This document shows, one piece after another, positions 11,609 through 22,489 of a stretch of 64,000 nucleotides of DNA. This DNA is from Ophiura sarsii. Its lineage: Eukaryota; Echinodermata; Ophiuroidea; Amphilepidida; Ophiuridae. The notes under the pieces are model-generated. The model was given only the letters and a program-made list of their open reading frames with translations. It was not told where the DNA came from and searched no databases. The stretch's first letter is position 1. The number at the start of each line of letters is the position of its first letter. The position numbers and the translations under genes were made by a program. The stretch lies in contig CM069457.1 in the NCBI GenBank assembly GCA_035610835.1, positions 20,764,658 through 20,828,657 on the forward strand. Direction: 5' to 3'.

Positions 11609-11973
11609 TTAAAGGAGGTGTCCCGCAAGCACAACGTTGTGCATTATATGTTAGGAAAATAATTATCGAACCCATATTGCGTAATCATATAGAACAAATC
11701 ATCATACTTATCACAAAAATAAATACACAGTGCCATCTCTCAACATGCAGTTTTTAAAATTCGCGGCGATCGAAAGTCCCGTGTGTCGATGAAGTCATAC
11801 TTTCGATCGCCGCGAATTTTAAATGTCGCATGTTGGATGATGGCAGTTTTTATTCGTTTAATAATTAGTATGAAGTGTTGGTCTATGTAACTACGCGATT
11901 TGGGCTCGACAATTTGTCTACCATATAATGCATAATGGATGATAATGTTGTGCTTGCGGGACACCTCCTTTAA
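11609..11973. mobile_element. 365-bp TTAA-bounded palindromic MITE
   Basis: The ends are TTAAAGGAGGTGTCCCGCAA and its inverted copy TTGCGGGACACCTCCTTTAA, followed inward by GCACAAC / GTTGTGC. The whole unit folds into one hairpin. Its centre carries a second near-perfect stem, AATTCGCGGCGATCGAAAGT against ACTTTCGATCGCCGCGAATT (about 11757-11821). The TTAA at both edges matches the target duplication used by piggyBac-type transposases, but no transposase is present and that assignment is inference. Confidence 0.85.
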
Positions 11974-12335
11974 GACTAGGTTCACGGCAAAACGACTGTA
12001 TCATACGTATGAAGTTAAAGAACGGGCAATGATTATCTGGAATAACAACTCAATTCAAAATAATAATTAAACACCTTTCATAAAGAGTAGGATCAAGGAT
12101 CAGCAGATACTCAGTGCTTGATAATCAGGGTATAAACTTCTCTTGGAAATTTCAAGGATCATACATGAATGTAGCCTTGATCAGGCTTTCTAAAATTTGT
12201 ATCGGGTAGTAGTCCGGGCTATATACTGATAGTAATCAATAATAAAAAGTATAATAAGCTTATATATTTCGTGCGATTAAAAGCATCCAAAATGAAGTGA
12301 AAATTCATCAGCCGCCCCCTTCACCGACCCACTAA
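11974..12335. other. unassigned AT-rich DNA
   Basis: No supported gene or repeat. The phrase CTTGATCAGGCTT near 12177 resembles 4869 and may mark a short dispersed repeat. Confidence 0.35.
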
Positions 12336-12344
12336 ATTACTCAC

Positions 12345-12445
12345 TGAACACGCCGGGCGAAGCCCGGTGTAAACTGTAGTGATCGCCATTAAAATACCAT
12401 CGTGGGAGTGCGAAGCACGACTGAGGGCGCTTGCGCCCGAAAGCC
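12345..12445. repeat. cluster of three GC-rich hairpins
   Basis: Three consecutive inverted repeats occur in about 100 bp: CGCCGGGCGAAGCCCGGTG, GAGTGCGAAGCACGACT and GGGCGCTTGCGCCC. Each has a 6-8 bp GC stem and a tight loop. Such hairpin clusters are common near transposon termini, including Helitron-like 3' ends, but no CTRR terminus could be placed here. Two frames across it are by-products. Confidence 0.6.
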
Positions 12446-13505
12446 TTGTGTATTCTGTTATGACTGGTGCAGTAATTTATGCTAATTTCATTAAAATATT
12501 TACGTACGATGTCACCGATTGGTTCATGTTTGTCGGTCACCCCGCCTCCACTAGTGTCGTAATAGCTCGCGATTGTTTGTCTCTTCTGATTGGATGTTAT
12601 ACCTTATGAATAATACATATTCGCCATATTTGGGCATAGTTACAACCCACGAGAACCGTTGGATTGCGATCAGTTTTGTAAGGTAATACATTAGATTAGC
12701 GATACAGAATGTGCAAGGCTTCGTGTTAGCGTAGCTCTCAGTTCGTAAATCCTATGTCACTTGTCTAAGCACGCTGTATTCAGCTTAATAGAGAAGAGTG
12801 GGATTTTTGGGTGGGATTTCCGTGTTACAGTGTCAGCGCCAGATGGTTACGGACTGCGTCATTTTAAATAATTTTAGAAGCCTGGTCAAGGCTAACATGA
12901 ATGCCGAGAATAGAAATGTCCTATTTGATTATCATGTCATTCGTAATGCTCTCCCATCCGACGAGAAATCAATGCGCGAATCAAACATTAACGTTAATAA
13001 CATATATTTCTTTTAATTGTATACCGATCGATATATGTGCTACAAATATGTTCAGAAGGGATCATATATAACTGGTTACACCACCCATGTGTCAATTCCT
13101 CTGGATACTGATGTTTTCCGAATTCCTCATTCGATTAGAAATCTATTTTGAAAGCAATTCCCAAATGCAACACTTAATTGCAAAAATTCGTCTTATAATA
13201 TCAGACGAATCTTCCAAGAAACATATTATGTGTAATTCAAGTAATGTAATTGATTACACAACATATCGTTTATTTCTGTACAAAAGTTAAACTTATTTGG
13301 GAGCACGTTACACAATTGTCATTTCTTCTAAGTAAAGATTTTGTTGAACATTTATTGATGAAAATGCTATTGTCGTGGTGTATAACATAATAAATACACT
13401 ACCCAAATTCAATATTTCTCTCGGAATCCGAATTGACAATGCGTACGTAAGGTTGGTTTAATTTTGTTTCCAGACTTTGTCAATTAACAACATGTGTATT
13501 CATTA
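12446..13505. other. unassigned DNA with weak frames
   Basis: Frames at 12798-13016 (72 codons) and 13087-13290 (67 codons) look superficially protein-like but show no recognised motif, splice context or compositional change. They are recorded as unsupported. Confidence 0.3.
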
Positions 13506-14115
13506 TATTGTAGTTACAGTGCAGGGCGTGTCAGAAAAAGGGTCCCCATGAAGAACAAAAATAACTAAAAATACATCCCATGTTTTTAAAAAATATTTTT
13601 CAATAGACTATCAAATACACTTCATCCCATTAAATTTAACCACGTAGCTGCCGAGATATGAACAATTCAGTAACAAGATTGCGAATCCCACCTTGGCCAC
13701 TTTTGAACAAGAATTGGATTTTCAACTCAAAATAAACTGCTTTATAAATAAACGATTTATAGGATAATATAGCAATGTATTGTGTAAATGCATATCAAAA
13801 TCAAATATTATGTGGATGAAATGTAGGTAGATTATTATTGATTTTGTTGATTATGTTCACTTATACAATGAATGACGATGAAAAATGGGCAAAGTACATG
13901 TCTGAGTAGATTTGCCATAATTTGATAACGGAAACTCCAAAATGGGTATAAACAATTGTTATGAAACATTCAAGATTGCTAAAAATGATAATTACTATTT
14001 CATGTACAATTTCTATATTTTTCATGGACAAAAAAAAACATGTTTCACAAGGGACACTTTTTTTTATGTTCCAAGATTGAAGCGTGGATTTTTTTTCTAA
14101 GAGTTGTGTATGTAG
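13506..14115. other. possible ACAGGG-type element remnant
   Basis: GCAGGGCGTGTCAGAAAAAGG at about 13520 resembles the ACAGGGTGTC ends of foldback elements elsewhere in the window, but no inverted partner was found. The rest is AT-rich with no supported gene. Confidence 0.3.
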
Positions 14116-14119
14116 AATG

Positions 14120-14325
14120 TGGGGAAAAAAGTACTTTATGTCCCAGATACTGGTATACCAGTAACGCACGATACTCAAGCACAGTTATACCAGTATCGTT
14201 CGATACTGATACCATAATTTCATTGTTCCGGTATCGACCTATACTGGAACACCAACAAATTGTGTTCCAGTATCGATTTGTACCAGTATTGGACGATATA
14301 CTAGTACACTGTACAGTCAAGAATC
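14120..14325. repeat. CCAGTATCG-type short tandem repeat
   Basis: Words of the form TACCAGTATCG, CGATACTGGTA and TTCCAGTATCG recur in both orientations about ten times in 200 bp. The tract is a degenerate minisatellite with strong local self-complementarity. Overlapping frames of 91-105 codons on both strands arise from it. Confidence 0.65.
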
Positions 14326-14522
14326 TGATACCTAAAGTACATGTTTCCGAATGTTGATATTAGTTTAGAAAGATGCAATACGTGTGTGTAATGTAAAAGC
14401 TTATGATTTTTGAAGTGACAATAAGTTATAACACTTTGTATATATTATGTAGATGGATGGAAGATAATAAACTAGACAATTTCAAAATGGTGCCAAGCAG
14501 AGAATTAAATCAACCGAGGAAC

Positions 14523-16160
14523 TGCTGCAGAGGGGCCAGGGGTTACATTATTGCAGTGATGTTTTATTATACTGCCACTGACCTTAATGTAATCCCATGA
14601 CCCTCATGCATAATCATCACATAGAAATCAAGGATTCCAGGCGAGCAAGAGGAGCTGCTGCATATATGTAGAGGGGCCAGGGGTTACATTATTGCAGTGA
14701 TGTTTTATAGTGATGTCACTGGCTTAATGTCATCCCATGACCCTCATCATGCATAATCATCAACTTTTGAAATCAAGGATTCCAGGCGAGCAACAGAGGA
14801 GCTGCTGCTGCATGTATAATGACACGAGATTACATTATTGCAGTGATGCCAGTGGCGGATCCAGAATTTTTTTAGGGGGGGGGGGCCCAAAAAAAATAAA
14901 TTGCCGGTACCATCCGCCCTCCGAGCTATGCTCGGACAGGGGGGTGTCTGAGGGTGGATGTGCCCCCCTCAGAAGTAGAAAATTGTTCAATTTCCGAACT
15001 CATTTGGTGCAATCTGGTGTATACTTTTGACCAACATTTTATCAAAAAGCCACCTCTTCATTTCCAATAAATATTTTGTTTTTTTATCAATGCACGAAAG
15101 AAGTTGAGCATATTATACTGATATTTTTTATTTAAGTATAGATGATTTGAAAGGTCGAACAGGGGGGAGTCTGAGGGGGGAAGTGCCCCCCTGAGAAGTA
15201 GAAATTTTTTCAATTTTCGAACTCATTTGGTGCGATCTGGTGTATACTTTTGACCAACATTTTATCAAAAAGCCACCTCTTCATTTCCAATAAATATTTT
15301 GTTTTTTTATCAATGCACGAAAGAAGTTGAGCATATTATACTGATATATTTTTGATTTAAGTATAGATGATTTGAAAGGTCGAACAGGGGGGAGTCTGAG
15401 GGGGGAAATGCCCCCCTCAGAAGTAGAAAAAAAATTCAATTTTCGAACTCATTTGGTGCGATCTGGTGTATACTTTTGACCAACATTTTATCAAAAAGCC
15501 ACCTCTTCATTTCCAATCAATATATATTTGTTATCAATGCAAGAAAGAAGTAGAGCATACGACGTATATACTGATATAGCAGTGATGTTTTACAATGTTG
15601 TCACTGACATTAATGTATTCCTATGACCCTCGTGCATCATCATCTATATATATTGAAGAATTCCTGGCGATAACTCAGTGCTGCTTGACGGGGCCGGGGT
15701 TACATTATTGCGGTGATGTTTTATTAAACTGTCACTGACTTTAATGTAATCCCATGACCCTCATGCATAATCATCAACTATAGAAATCAAGGATTCCAGG
15801 CGAGCAAGAGGAGCTACTGCATGTAGCTCCAGGGGCCAGGGGTTACATTATTGGAGTGATGTTTTATATTGTTGTCACTGGCTTTAATGTCATCCCATGA
15901 CCCTTATGCATAATAATCAACTTTTGATATTGAAGGACTACAGATGAGCTGCTGCGGAGAGGCCAGGTTACATTAGTGCAGTCATGTCATAGTATGCCGT
16001 CACTGAATTAAATGTAACCCCTCTCTGTAATCGCAAGACCGTCATGCAACTTTAGAGGAAGGATTCCAGGCGACCAACAGAGGAGCTGCTGCAGCGGGGA
16101 CAGGTGATTGCATGGTCGCGGTGATTACTTTATATTACGCCGTCACTGAATCACTAAATC
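14523..16160 (+). repeat. ~150-bp satellite array interrupted by an insertion
   Basis: About eight diverged units share GGGGCCAGGGGTTACATTA, TTGCAGTGATGTTTTAT, CACTGACCTTAATGTAATCC, CATGACCCTCATGCATAAT, AAATCAAGGATTCCAGGCGA and GAGCAACAGAGGAGCTGCTG. Units start near 14525, 14672, 14819, 15580, 15695, 15833, 15958 and 16095. Divergence grows toward the 3' end. An unrelated element occupies 14852-15577. No coding potential is seen. Confidence 0.85.
14852..15577 (+). mobile_element. inserted element with three ~227-bp internal repeats
   Basis: The left edge reads AGTGGCGGATCCAGAA and then a G-run. CAGTGGCGGATCC-type starts are typical of some hAT-like non-autonomous elements, which is suggestive only. 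The body is three tandem copies (starting near 14934, 15158 and 15385). Each carries CAGGGGGGAGTCTGAGGGGG, a CCCCCCTCAGAAGTAGAAA hairpin partner, CGAACTCATTTGGTGCGATC and ATCAAAAAGCCACCTCTTC. It lies inside one unit of the ~150-bp satellite, so it inserted after the array formed. No inverted right end or clear target duplication was found. Confidence 0.7.
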
Positions 16161-16194
16161 TACATCATAAAGCCAGAATATCGATAGTATGGTA

Positions 16195-17282
16195 TACAGG
16201 CTGTCCCAAAATGATTAGTACCCATCAATGCCCAAAGTTCAATACATTTTTTCATCATCAAAATCAATTAGATTAGATCCGTTGTTTTTCTATCATATTT
16301 GCTATACTGTACCCTTTCATTAGAATTTTAGATCATGAATATCGGACTTATTTTAATGAAGTTACACTCCATTGTGTAAGACATGGTGATTTCACCTTTT
16401 TGGCAAAGTGCAAAAAAATGTGTTTTTAAACAGCTTGTTTGAAAGAAATTAATAAATTCTCTTACACTCTTGTCTGCTAATATCTTTGGTTCCTTTCTAT
16501 TTTAAACTGCTGTTGTATCATATTGTTGTTCAAACCATTAATACTTCTTCATTTTGATTCAATTTGAAGAGTAAAAATGGATCTTCATGCATGAGCGACC
16601 CCATGCTGTGTTTCTATAATGAGCTAGTTTTGAGGCTAAACTTGAGGGACATTTAAACAGGTAAAGACGTAGTCATGGGTAATTAGCAGTGGCTTAGACT
16701 TTTTTATATTGGGGATGCAATTTCCTTCAAACTTGGTAAAAATGATATAGTCCCTTAGTGTCTAACCTCGCGAAATCCATTCTCCAATGTGACAATGAAA
16801 TCTAAGCTACTGGTGATTCCCCAAATACCACTTCATTTAGAAGTCCCTAAACACTTGTCAAATAAAACAATGCATGGGGTCACTCAAGTGTGACAAACTT
16901 CTTTTACCCTTTAAATTGAATTAAGGAGAAGAATTATTAATGATTTGAACACCAATAACTACTAACAGTTACAACAGAAAGACACACAAGATTATATTGA
17001 GTAGACAAGAGATTATGAGAATACACAAGTTTCTTTCAAACAAGCTGTAATAGCACACACATTTTTTAGCACTTTGCCAAAAAGGTGAAATCACCATGTT
17101 TTACATAATGGGTGTATCTTGAATTTGAAAAATCCGATATTCATGATCTAAAATTCTAATGAAAACGTACAGTATGACAAAGATTATGTAAAAACAACGG
17201 ACATAATCCCATCGATTTTGATGATGACAACAATTATTGACCTGTGGGCATCGGTGCTTATCATTTTGGGACAGCCTGTATA
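16195..17282. mobile_element. ~1.09-kb palindromic foldback element
   Basis: The ends are TATACAGGCTGTCCCAAAAT and its inverted copy ATTTTGGGACAGCCTGTATA. Inverted similarity continues along the whole length: CATGGTGATTTCACCTTTTT against AAAAAGGTGAAATCACCATG, GCTTGTTTGAAAGAAA against TTTCTTTCAAACAAGC, and CATGCATGAGCGACCCCATG against CATGGGGTCACTCAAG. Mismatches and indels show age. TA flanks suggest Tc1/mariner-type TA target duplication, by inference. No transposase is encoded; the 71-codon minus frame is part of an arm. Confidence 0.87.
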
Positions 17283-17361
17283 TTGGCAATGACCATCTAT
17301 TTTGTGTTATTTCCACCGAAAATCAAGATTAAAACCATGACATTTTGAGCCACTCACGTGA

Positions 17362-18129
17362 TTTATCCATGTCATGAACAAACTTAAGCATTCTATTCCA
17401 GCACGTATATTACACTCGTTATATTGTACTTTAATTTTACCTTATCTCAGCTATGGAATACTTATATGGGGCAAAACTTGTAAATCATATCTAGACAAAC
17501 TTGTTAAACTGCAAAAATGGGCAATTAGAACCATCTCTAATAGTCACTATAGGAGTCACACAGCACCTTTATTTGCTAAGTATAATTTTCTTACAATAAC
17601 CGATATGTACACAATGGAACTTGGGGTATTCATGTTTAAATATTCCATAAATGATCTACCCAGAGCTTTTAAAACCTTCTTTTCAAAGCGTTCAGATGTT
17701 CACAACTACCCAACAAGACATGGCAATGATTTTAACATGACAAATAACAAAAAGACTTTCCCCGACCGTGCTATTCGAACCAATGGTCCAATTCTCTGGA
17801 ATTCACTTCCCAAAAACATGAAACAATCCAAATCGTTAAAGCATTTCCGAACCCAGTTAAAGCAAAACCTTATCCAAAATTACGAGTAATCTCTTGTATT
17901 TGAGCCCGTCCTTGTTCTGTCTTGTATAATGGTGTTGTGGGTTTCTTTTTTGTTTATTGTAGTATAAAATGTTTGTTTATGTACTGCTTGTTTTAAGGGG
18001 TAGACCATAAACGGGCCTCATTGGCTTTCCAGTCTACTCCTCCATATTGTGTTTTTTATATATGTGATTGTGATTTGATGTATTATTTTTTTATATGGAA
18101 ATAAAGATTGATTGATTGATTGATTGATG
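17362..18129 (+). mobile_element. 3' fragment of an L2/CR1-like LINE
   Basis: The fragment comprises the reverse-transcriptase C-terminal frame (17374-17889), a 3' UTR and a tail of about five GATT units at 18106-18129 after AATAAA. It begins abruptly in frame after the stop at 17359-17361, so it is 5'-truncated. It abuts the palindromic element with only about 80 bp between. The tetranucleotide tail fits L2/CR1-type elements. Confidence 0.82.
17374..17889 (+). pseudogene. LINE reverse transcriptase C-terminal fragment
   Basis: This 171-residue frame matches the region after the catalytic domain of L2/CR1-type reverse transcriptases. It opens with the thumb signature MNKLKHSIPARILHSLYCTL and ILPYLSYGILIWG (residues 1-34). 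It continues with LVKLQKWAIRTISN (43-56) and HNYPTRHG (about 110-117). It ends with the late family block GPILWNSLPKNMKQS followed by FRTQLKQNLI. The palm with FADD, the fingers and any endonuclease are missing. The frame is uninterrupted, but the piece can only be a dead 5'-truncated copy. The methionine at 17374 is simply the first ATG after truncation. Confidence 0.85.
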
Positions 18130-18229
18130 GTTTAACTTGCGAAAGTTTCAAGAAAAGTTACTTGCGCTTTTTTTCGTAGCTTTTCAACTCCTTCAGCCTT
18201 GTGATTTTTCAAATTAATTAGTTGTTTGC

Positions 18230-18720
18230 AAACAAGGAATGTGATAGAATAGTGTACAATGGGTTCACCGCGATTACTTACGAGTAAACCAATATTCAGT
18301 GTTCCAGCGCCCAGTATGCATTTCATGTTTGTTATTTCTAGTCCAAAATGTGTTTATTTATAGGTTTCAATATAATTTTTTTTAATTAAAAAAAAAAAAA
18401 GATAACCAACGCCGTTTCTGCAACTCGTTGGAAGCTTAGTATCCTTCATATCTATAAAAAGTGAAATAGCGTCATGTATATTAATACATGTATATCGCCG
18501 AAATAGTTATTTTAGGAACCCCTAACGACGACGCTCCACTATCTTATAACAATATTACTAGCCAAAGTTCATAATTATGGAGCCAAAATAAAAAAGGCAA
18601 ATTGTACCTAGGAATGTAATACGACATGAATATGTTGACAATTCGTGGATAGCATCGTCTGTAAAGCGATATTCAGTGTTTTGGCGCCCTCAACGGGTAT
18701 GCATTTCATGTTTGTTATTT
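18230..18720. repeat. diverged duplicated phrases
   Basis: AATATTCAGTGTTCCAGCGCCC then GTATGCATTTCATGTTTGTT at about 18289-18339 recurs as GATATTCAGTGTTTTGGCGCCC then GTATGCATTTCATGTTTGTT at about 18668-18717. In addition, AACGCCGTTTCTGCAACTCG (18408) and AAATAGCGTCATGTA (18464) recur as AATGCTGTTTCTGCAACTCA (20250) and AAATAGCGTCATGTA (20366). Older duplications are therefore interleaved around the L2 insertion. No gene is present. Confidence 0.55.
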
Positions 18721-18812
18721 CCAAGCACTACCCAGAATACTATAGGACCGTGCAATGGCGCTATAATGTGTACAATGGTGTCAGTAACCTAGGGACTACC
18801 TATTTATCTTAG

Positions 18813-19097
18813 ATTTTGATGCCGTATGTCTGTCAAAGAGCTGGTTTGAGATCTTCCAACGACACTTTCCGCCTTGTTGTACCTTTCAACAAACATACTA
18901 AGACTGAAACCGCTTTCTCATATATCGGTCAAAGGCTGTGGAATGATCTCCTACTCTCCATACGCACCGCATGCAGTGTCAAATCTTTTAAAAATATGCT
19001 TAAAACTTTTCTATTTACTATTTTTTATAGTCAATTTGGGATGCAATGCACCCTTGTTAATAAAAAAGAAATTAAAAACAAAAGTGTGTGTTTTTAA
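18813..19097 (+). pseudogene. L2-type reverse transcriptase C-terminal remnant
   Basis: About 94 residues match the extreme C terminus of L2-clade reverse transcriptases. The recognisable series is LRSSNDTFRLVVPFNKHTKT, then AFSYIGQRLWNDL, then SIRTACSVKSFKNMLKTFLF. It normally follows the thumb and ends the ORF. No ATG starts the frame (the codon at 18816 is TTG), consistent with a 5'-truncated fragment. A second frame at 18874-19161 is a shadow. The piece is non-functional. Confidence 0.8.
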
Positions 19098-19140
19098 TCC
19101 ATGCTTTTTGTATCCGTATATTATTACATTGTATATTAAC

Positions 19141-20031
19141 TACACCCATCAAAATATGTAAGTTCCCCCCTAGCATATACTAGAATATTTCCAAAAGTTT
19201 TTGATGGATTTAAATAATTGTCAGCTAGAAAGATGCACCCAATTGTTAGGCACATTTTGATATCAAATTTGTTGGCCTTGAGACAATGCAACGATAAGAA
19301 ATTATGCTATTTACCAATTTTTATACAGAAAAAAAGTGGCACTAAATCTCACTGGCTATGGCTGGTTTTGTGCACAGACATGGGAATCTACCAAACAATT
19401 ATGTGTGGCATCATTTCAAGAAAATCAATAAACAGATCATAATTATGTGTGGCAAGTTCGTTTGATTATGAGTGACGTGTGGCAATTTGGTCCGATTATG
19501 AGTGACATGGCAATTTGGTCCGATTATGAGTGACATGGCAATTTGGTCTGATTATGTGCGACATGACAATTTGGTCACACATAATCAGACCATTTTTCCA
19601 TATCACACAGAATTGCCATGTCACTCATACTCGGACCAGATTGCCATGTCACACATAATCAGACCATTTTGCCATGTCGCACTTAATCAGACCAAATTGT
19701 CAGACGAACTTGCCACACATAAGTATGATCTACTTATTGATTTTCTTGAAATGATGCCACACATAATTGTTTGGTAGATTCCCATGTCTGTGCACGAAAA
19801 TCCACCAAGAAAATGTCTGTCAATTTTAGTGCCACTTTTTTTTCTGTATACAAATTGGTAAATGGCACAATTTCTTATCCTTGCATTGTCTCAAGGCCAA
19901 CAAATTTGGTATCAAAATGTACCTAACAATTAGGTGCATCTTTCTAGCTGAAAATTATTTAAATCCATCAAATATTTTTGGAAATATTCTAGAGTATGCT
20001 AGGGGGGAACTTACATATTTTGATGGGTGTA
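19141..20031. mobile_element. ~890-bp foldback MITE inside the L2 tail
   Basis: The termini are TACACCCATCAAAATATGTA and the inverted TACATATTTTGATGGGTGTA, continuing through AGTTCCCCCCTAG / CTAGGGGGGAACT. Inverted similarity runs to the centre. There, iterations of GACATGGCAATTTGGTC and TGATTATG(A/T)GTGAC alternate with their complements. A TA duplication is likely. The termini resemble those of the foldback at 31237-31769 (ACACCAAAAGTAAGTCCCCC), so the two may belong to one superfamily. The frames at 19218-19777 lie in the arms. Confidence 0.87.
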
Positions 20032-20166
20032 TTATTTAACCTATGTTAATATATTTTGATTGTTATTTTTTAATATGTTTATCTTTTATATGTAATTCCT
20101 GTAAAGCGCATCGATCGTGTTTTTGGAAATGCGCTTAATAAATCGCGTTTTCATTCATTCATTCAT

Positions 20167-21425
20167 AATGATAATTTGATAGGCTTCAGATCAGAGTAAT
20201 AAACAAAATACTAACCTGCTTTTTAAAATGAACATAACAGATAATAACCAATGCTGTTTCTGCAACTCACAAATGGAAACTCTCCTTTACTACTGTACCA
20301 TAATGGGATAATAATAGTGTAACATATTTCTGGAAAAAAATCCAATATAATTATGGAAACAGTAAAATAGCGTCATGTACATACTCTAACAAACAAAATA
20401 AAATTGTAATTTAATTTTTAACTCAATATTAAAATCACGCAATGTCAAAATCGTATACACCCTGTGATAAGTGATGTATTGACTATCGGAAGAATTTAAT
20501 TTGGTCTTTTAAATGCTTTTCAGCATAGCATACAATCTTGTTTGTCGAAATTAAATGGTTAGGGTATCTTGCAAGGAACATAGAGAACTATAATTCTTTT
20601 TAAAAAAATCACAAATTAATAAATGAATACATTTTATCTTGATAAATTCTTTGGAGTTCATCAATACAATATAGGTAATTATTTCTCCTGACGTGGTGAC
20701 CCATCCTGAACCTACCATCATGACCATAGACGAGATATGGAGCTATACTTGTTCAACGGGTATCTTTCATCAAGGTAGCGTTAAGCATGCATGTTTCCAT
20801 CTATGAAGGTATAGGTTCAATCAAAGTCCCATATCAAAATATTCCTGTCCAAACAAGCAGGCTCAGGTCAATGGGTGATCATAAGGAAAGTCTCGAGAAG
20901 GGCTACTCCTGTGAGCATAATGGTTAATAAGACTGGTGTTTACTCTGCTATCCATTGGAAATATGTATTGGTCTCCAATGAAAATATCTTTCCTGTCGTC
21001 TAGTTAGCCACTGCGCATATTGGAGTCTCCTTGAAAAGTGTGCATCCAGATGATCCACTGGAAGTGAACCATTGTCTAACAGAGCTCTCTATTTCTATGT
21101 TCACGGTTCGATTCCATTCACCATGTTCATCCTAGTGGTATAGCCAAAGTGGCTCAGATAATTTCATGACTACCTTATACAATTGATCATATCGCTGCTT
21201 TCTGATCACCGATGTTCATGAAACAAAGTTTAGTAAGAAGCTTAGAGAATTTACGTCGGATAATAATATGAACAATCGAAGCAGAAATTACTTTTAAAGA
21301 TGTTAACATTTTATAAAATTATACTTATACTTGATGATGTCACTTCATGTAGAAAACAGCGGTTGTCTATTAATAGTCCATAATTAAACAAAGCATAGAC
21401 AATTGTTTTAACAGGAATATTATAT
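20167..21425. other. unassigned DNA
   Basis: No supported gene. A B-box-like GGTTCGATTCC at 21104-21114 lies in a moderately complex block (20640-21220) that could be a degenerate SINE. No convincing A box or tail was found. Confidence 0.35.
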
Positions 21426-21429
21426 TGAG

Positions 21430-21847
21430 TCTCAGGTCATGATAAACTCACCTAACGACGACGTCGAGCCATTCGCTGGTGTGGTTCGTGAACAGTTAAT
21501 TGTGCGAGCGGTGAATTGTGATGGCACGTGACAATATCGCTAATCGCGGTGTAGTACTGGTAATGGACGGATGTAAACGACGACATAGGACCGGTGTAGT
21601 AGTAGGTGACATAGTCCCCTGGAGCCATAGTCCACCATGTACAGTAAAGTATATGTTAATTGCTATAGGGCACTCATCTCTACCCGCAACTCTAGTTTCA
21701 TGCTTCATGTATGTGTATCGGGAGGCCGGACTGTCTCCAGGGGGACCATGGCTCATTTCACACACCGCTATTAATATGGGCGGGTGGGAGAGGGGACAAC
21801 AAGGACTTGATTTCAAGTCTATACTCAGCTTCATCGTAAATGCATGA
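21430..21847. other. possible exon or promoter island, both strands open
   Basis: This ~400-bp block is clearly richer in GC than its flanks. It is open for more than 330 bp on both strands: 109 codons plus at 21518-21847 and 112 codons minus at 21496-21834. A third minus frame, 21628 down to 21452, begins MAPGDYVTYYYTGPMSSFTS and ends MARRRR before a stop overlapping TTAG|GTGAGT, which resembles a splice donor. No domain was recognised in any frame. It may be a lone host exon, a promoter island or an unknown element. The strand and frame are undecided. Confidence 0.3.
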
Positions 21848-21854
21848 CCACTAT

Positions 21855-22045
21855 TATGTTATCTTCAGTAGATAACATAATTATTGTGTAAGTATAATTC
21901 TGTTAAGACAACAAATAAATGTACATTGTTTCTATTATCTTCAGACGATAGTGTATTGTGAAACTATAATCCTGTTCTAAACAATGATCTTGATTTAGTT
22001 TCGGGATAAACTTTGAATGAAATGGTATTATTTATGTTATCACCA
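21855..22045 (+). repeat. ~100-bp satellite, left remnant
   Basis: Two units begin TTATCTTCAGTAGATAACAT and TTATCTTCAGACGATAGTGT. Both are followed by TGTGTAAGTATAATTCTGTT-like sequence and AACAATGATCTTG. The same unit recurs at 22490-22545 and 24645-25020, showing that one array was split by insertions. Confidence 0.7.
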
Positions 22046-22050
22046 CAAAC

Positions 22051-22403
22051 GAAGGCATACGTCTTGATAAATTGGAGGATTTCAAATGCCTTGGAGCCTG
22101 GATGAGTAGTACTGAGAAGAACATTTACATGTGACAAATGAGGACCTGTACGGGGATAATAAGATCAGAAAACGTAGGGCAATATTTGCGTTACACTGCT
22201 TCAGAAACTCAGAGCAGAGGGTCCAATGAACATGTCTCTAAACTCATCCACTGGATTCCAGCACATGGAGCAAGACCAGCCCTAACCTATATTGACCTTT
22301 TAAAGCGTATGACACAGGATTGAAGGTAGAACAAACCAAGACAGCTATGTTGGAAAGGACGATTTGGAGAAACATCGTGGTTCGGGAAAATCACCCGACA
22401 TAA
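22051..22403 (+). pseudogene. decayed RTE-type LINE reverse transcriptase C-terminus
   Basis: Three frame-shifted segments together match the end of RTE-type reverse transcriptases. Segment one (22051-22134) encodes LDKLEDFKCLGAWMSSTEK, corresponding to the family's FKYLG block. Segment two (22138-22323) carries HWIPAHG and RPALTYIDLLKR, the conserved GRPALTYID-like block. Segment three, in another frame (about 22310-22403), reads DTGLKVEQTKTAMLERTIWR, matching the terminal DTG...LDR..WR block. Frameshifts and missing pieces mark it as long dead. It lies within the split ~100-bp satellite. Confidence 0.72.
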
Positions 22404-22489
22404 GTCAATTCTGTCAAGTATTAGTCATTATTTTATGTTATAGTAAGTTATACTGTATGAACACCCTAGTGTGAATGACTGCCTACTAT

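Larger units (their letters stand above)
18813..20166 (+). mobile_element. L2-like LINE 3' end split by a MITE
   Basis: The LINE piece comprises an RT C-terminal frame (18813-19097) and a 3' UTR. After an 891-bp insertion, the 3' terminus continues. Its end shows the L2-type hairpin TGTAAAGCGC ... GAAATGCGCTTAATAAATC (about 20099-20144), followed by four ATTC tail units (20151-20166). Removing 19141-20031 restores a continuous 3' UTR. The 5' edge at 18813 is set by a stop codon and is approximate. Confidence 0.8.

Noticed and set aside
14045..14357. Overlapping ORFs of 91 and 105 codons
   Set aside because: They translate a self-complementary CCAGTATCG minisatellite on both strands.
17101..17316. 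71-codon minus-strand ORF
   Set aside because: It lies in the right arm of the palindromic element at 16195-17282.
19218..19777. ORFs of 74 and 91 codons
   Set aside because: Both are within the arms and centre of the foldback MITE at 19141-20031.
21104..21114. A tRNA or SINE from the B-box-like GGTTCGATTCC
   Set aside because: No A box at proper spacing, no tail and no second copy in the window.
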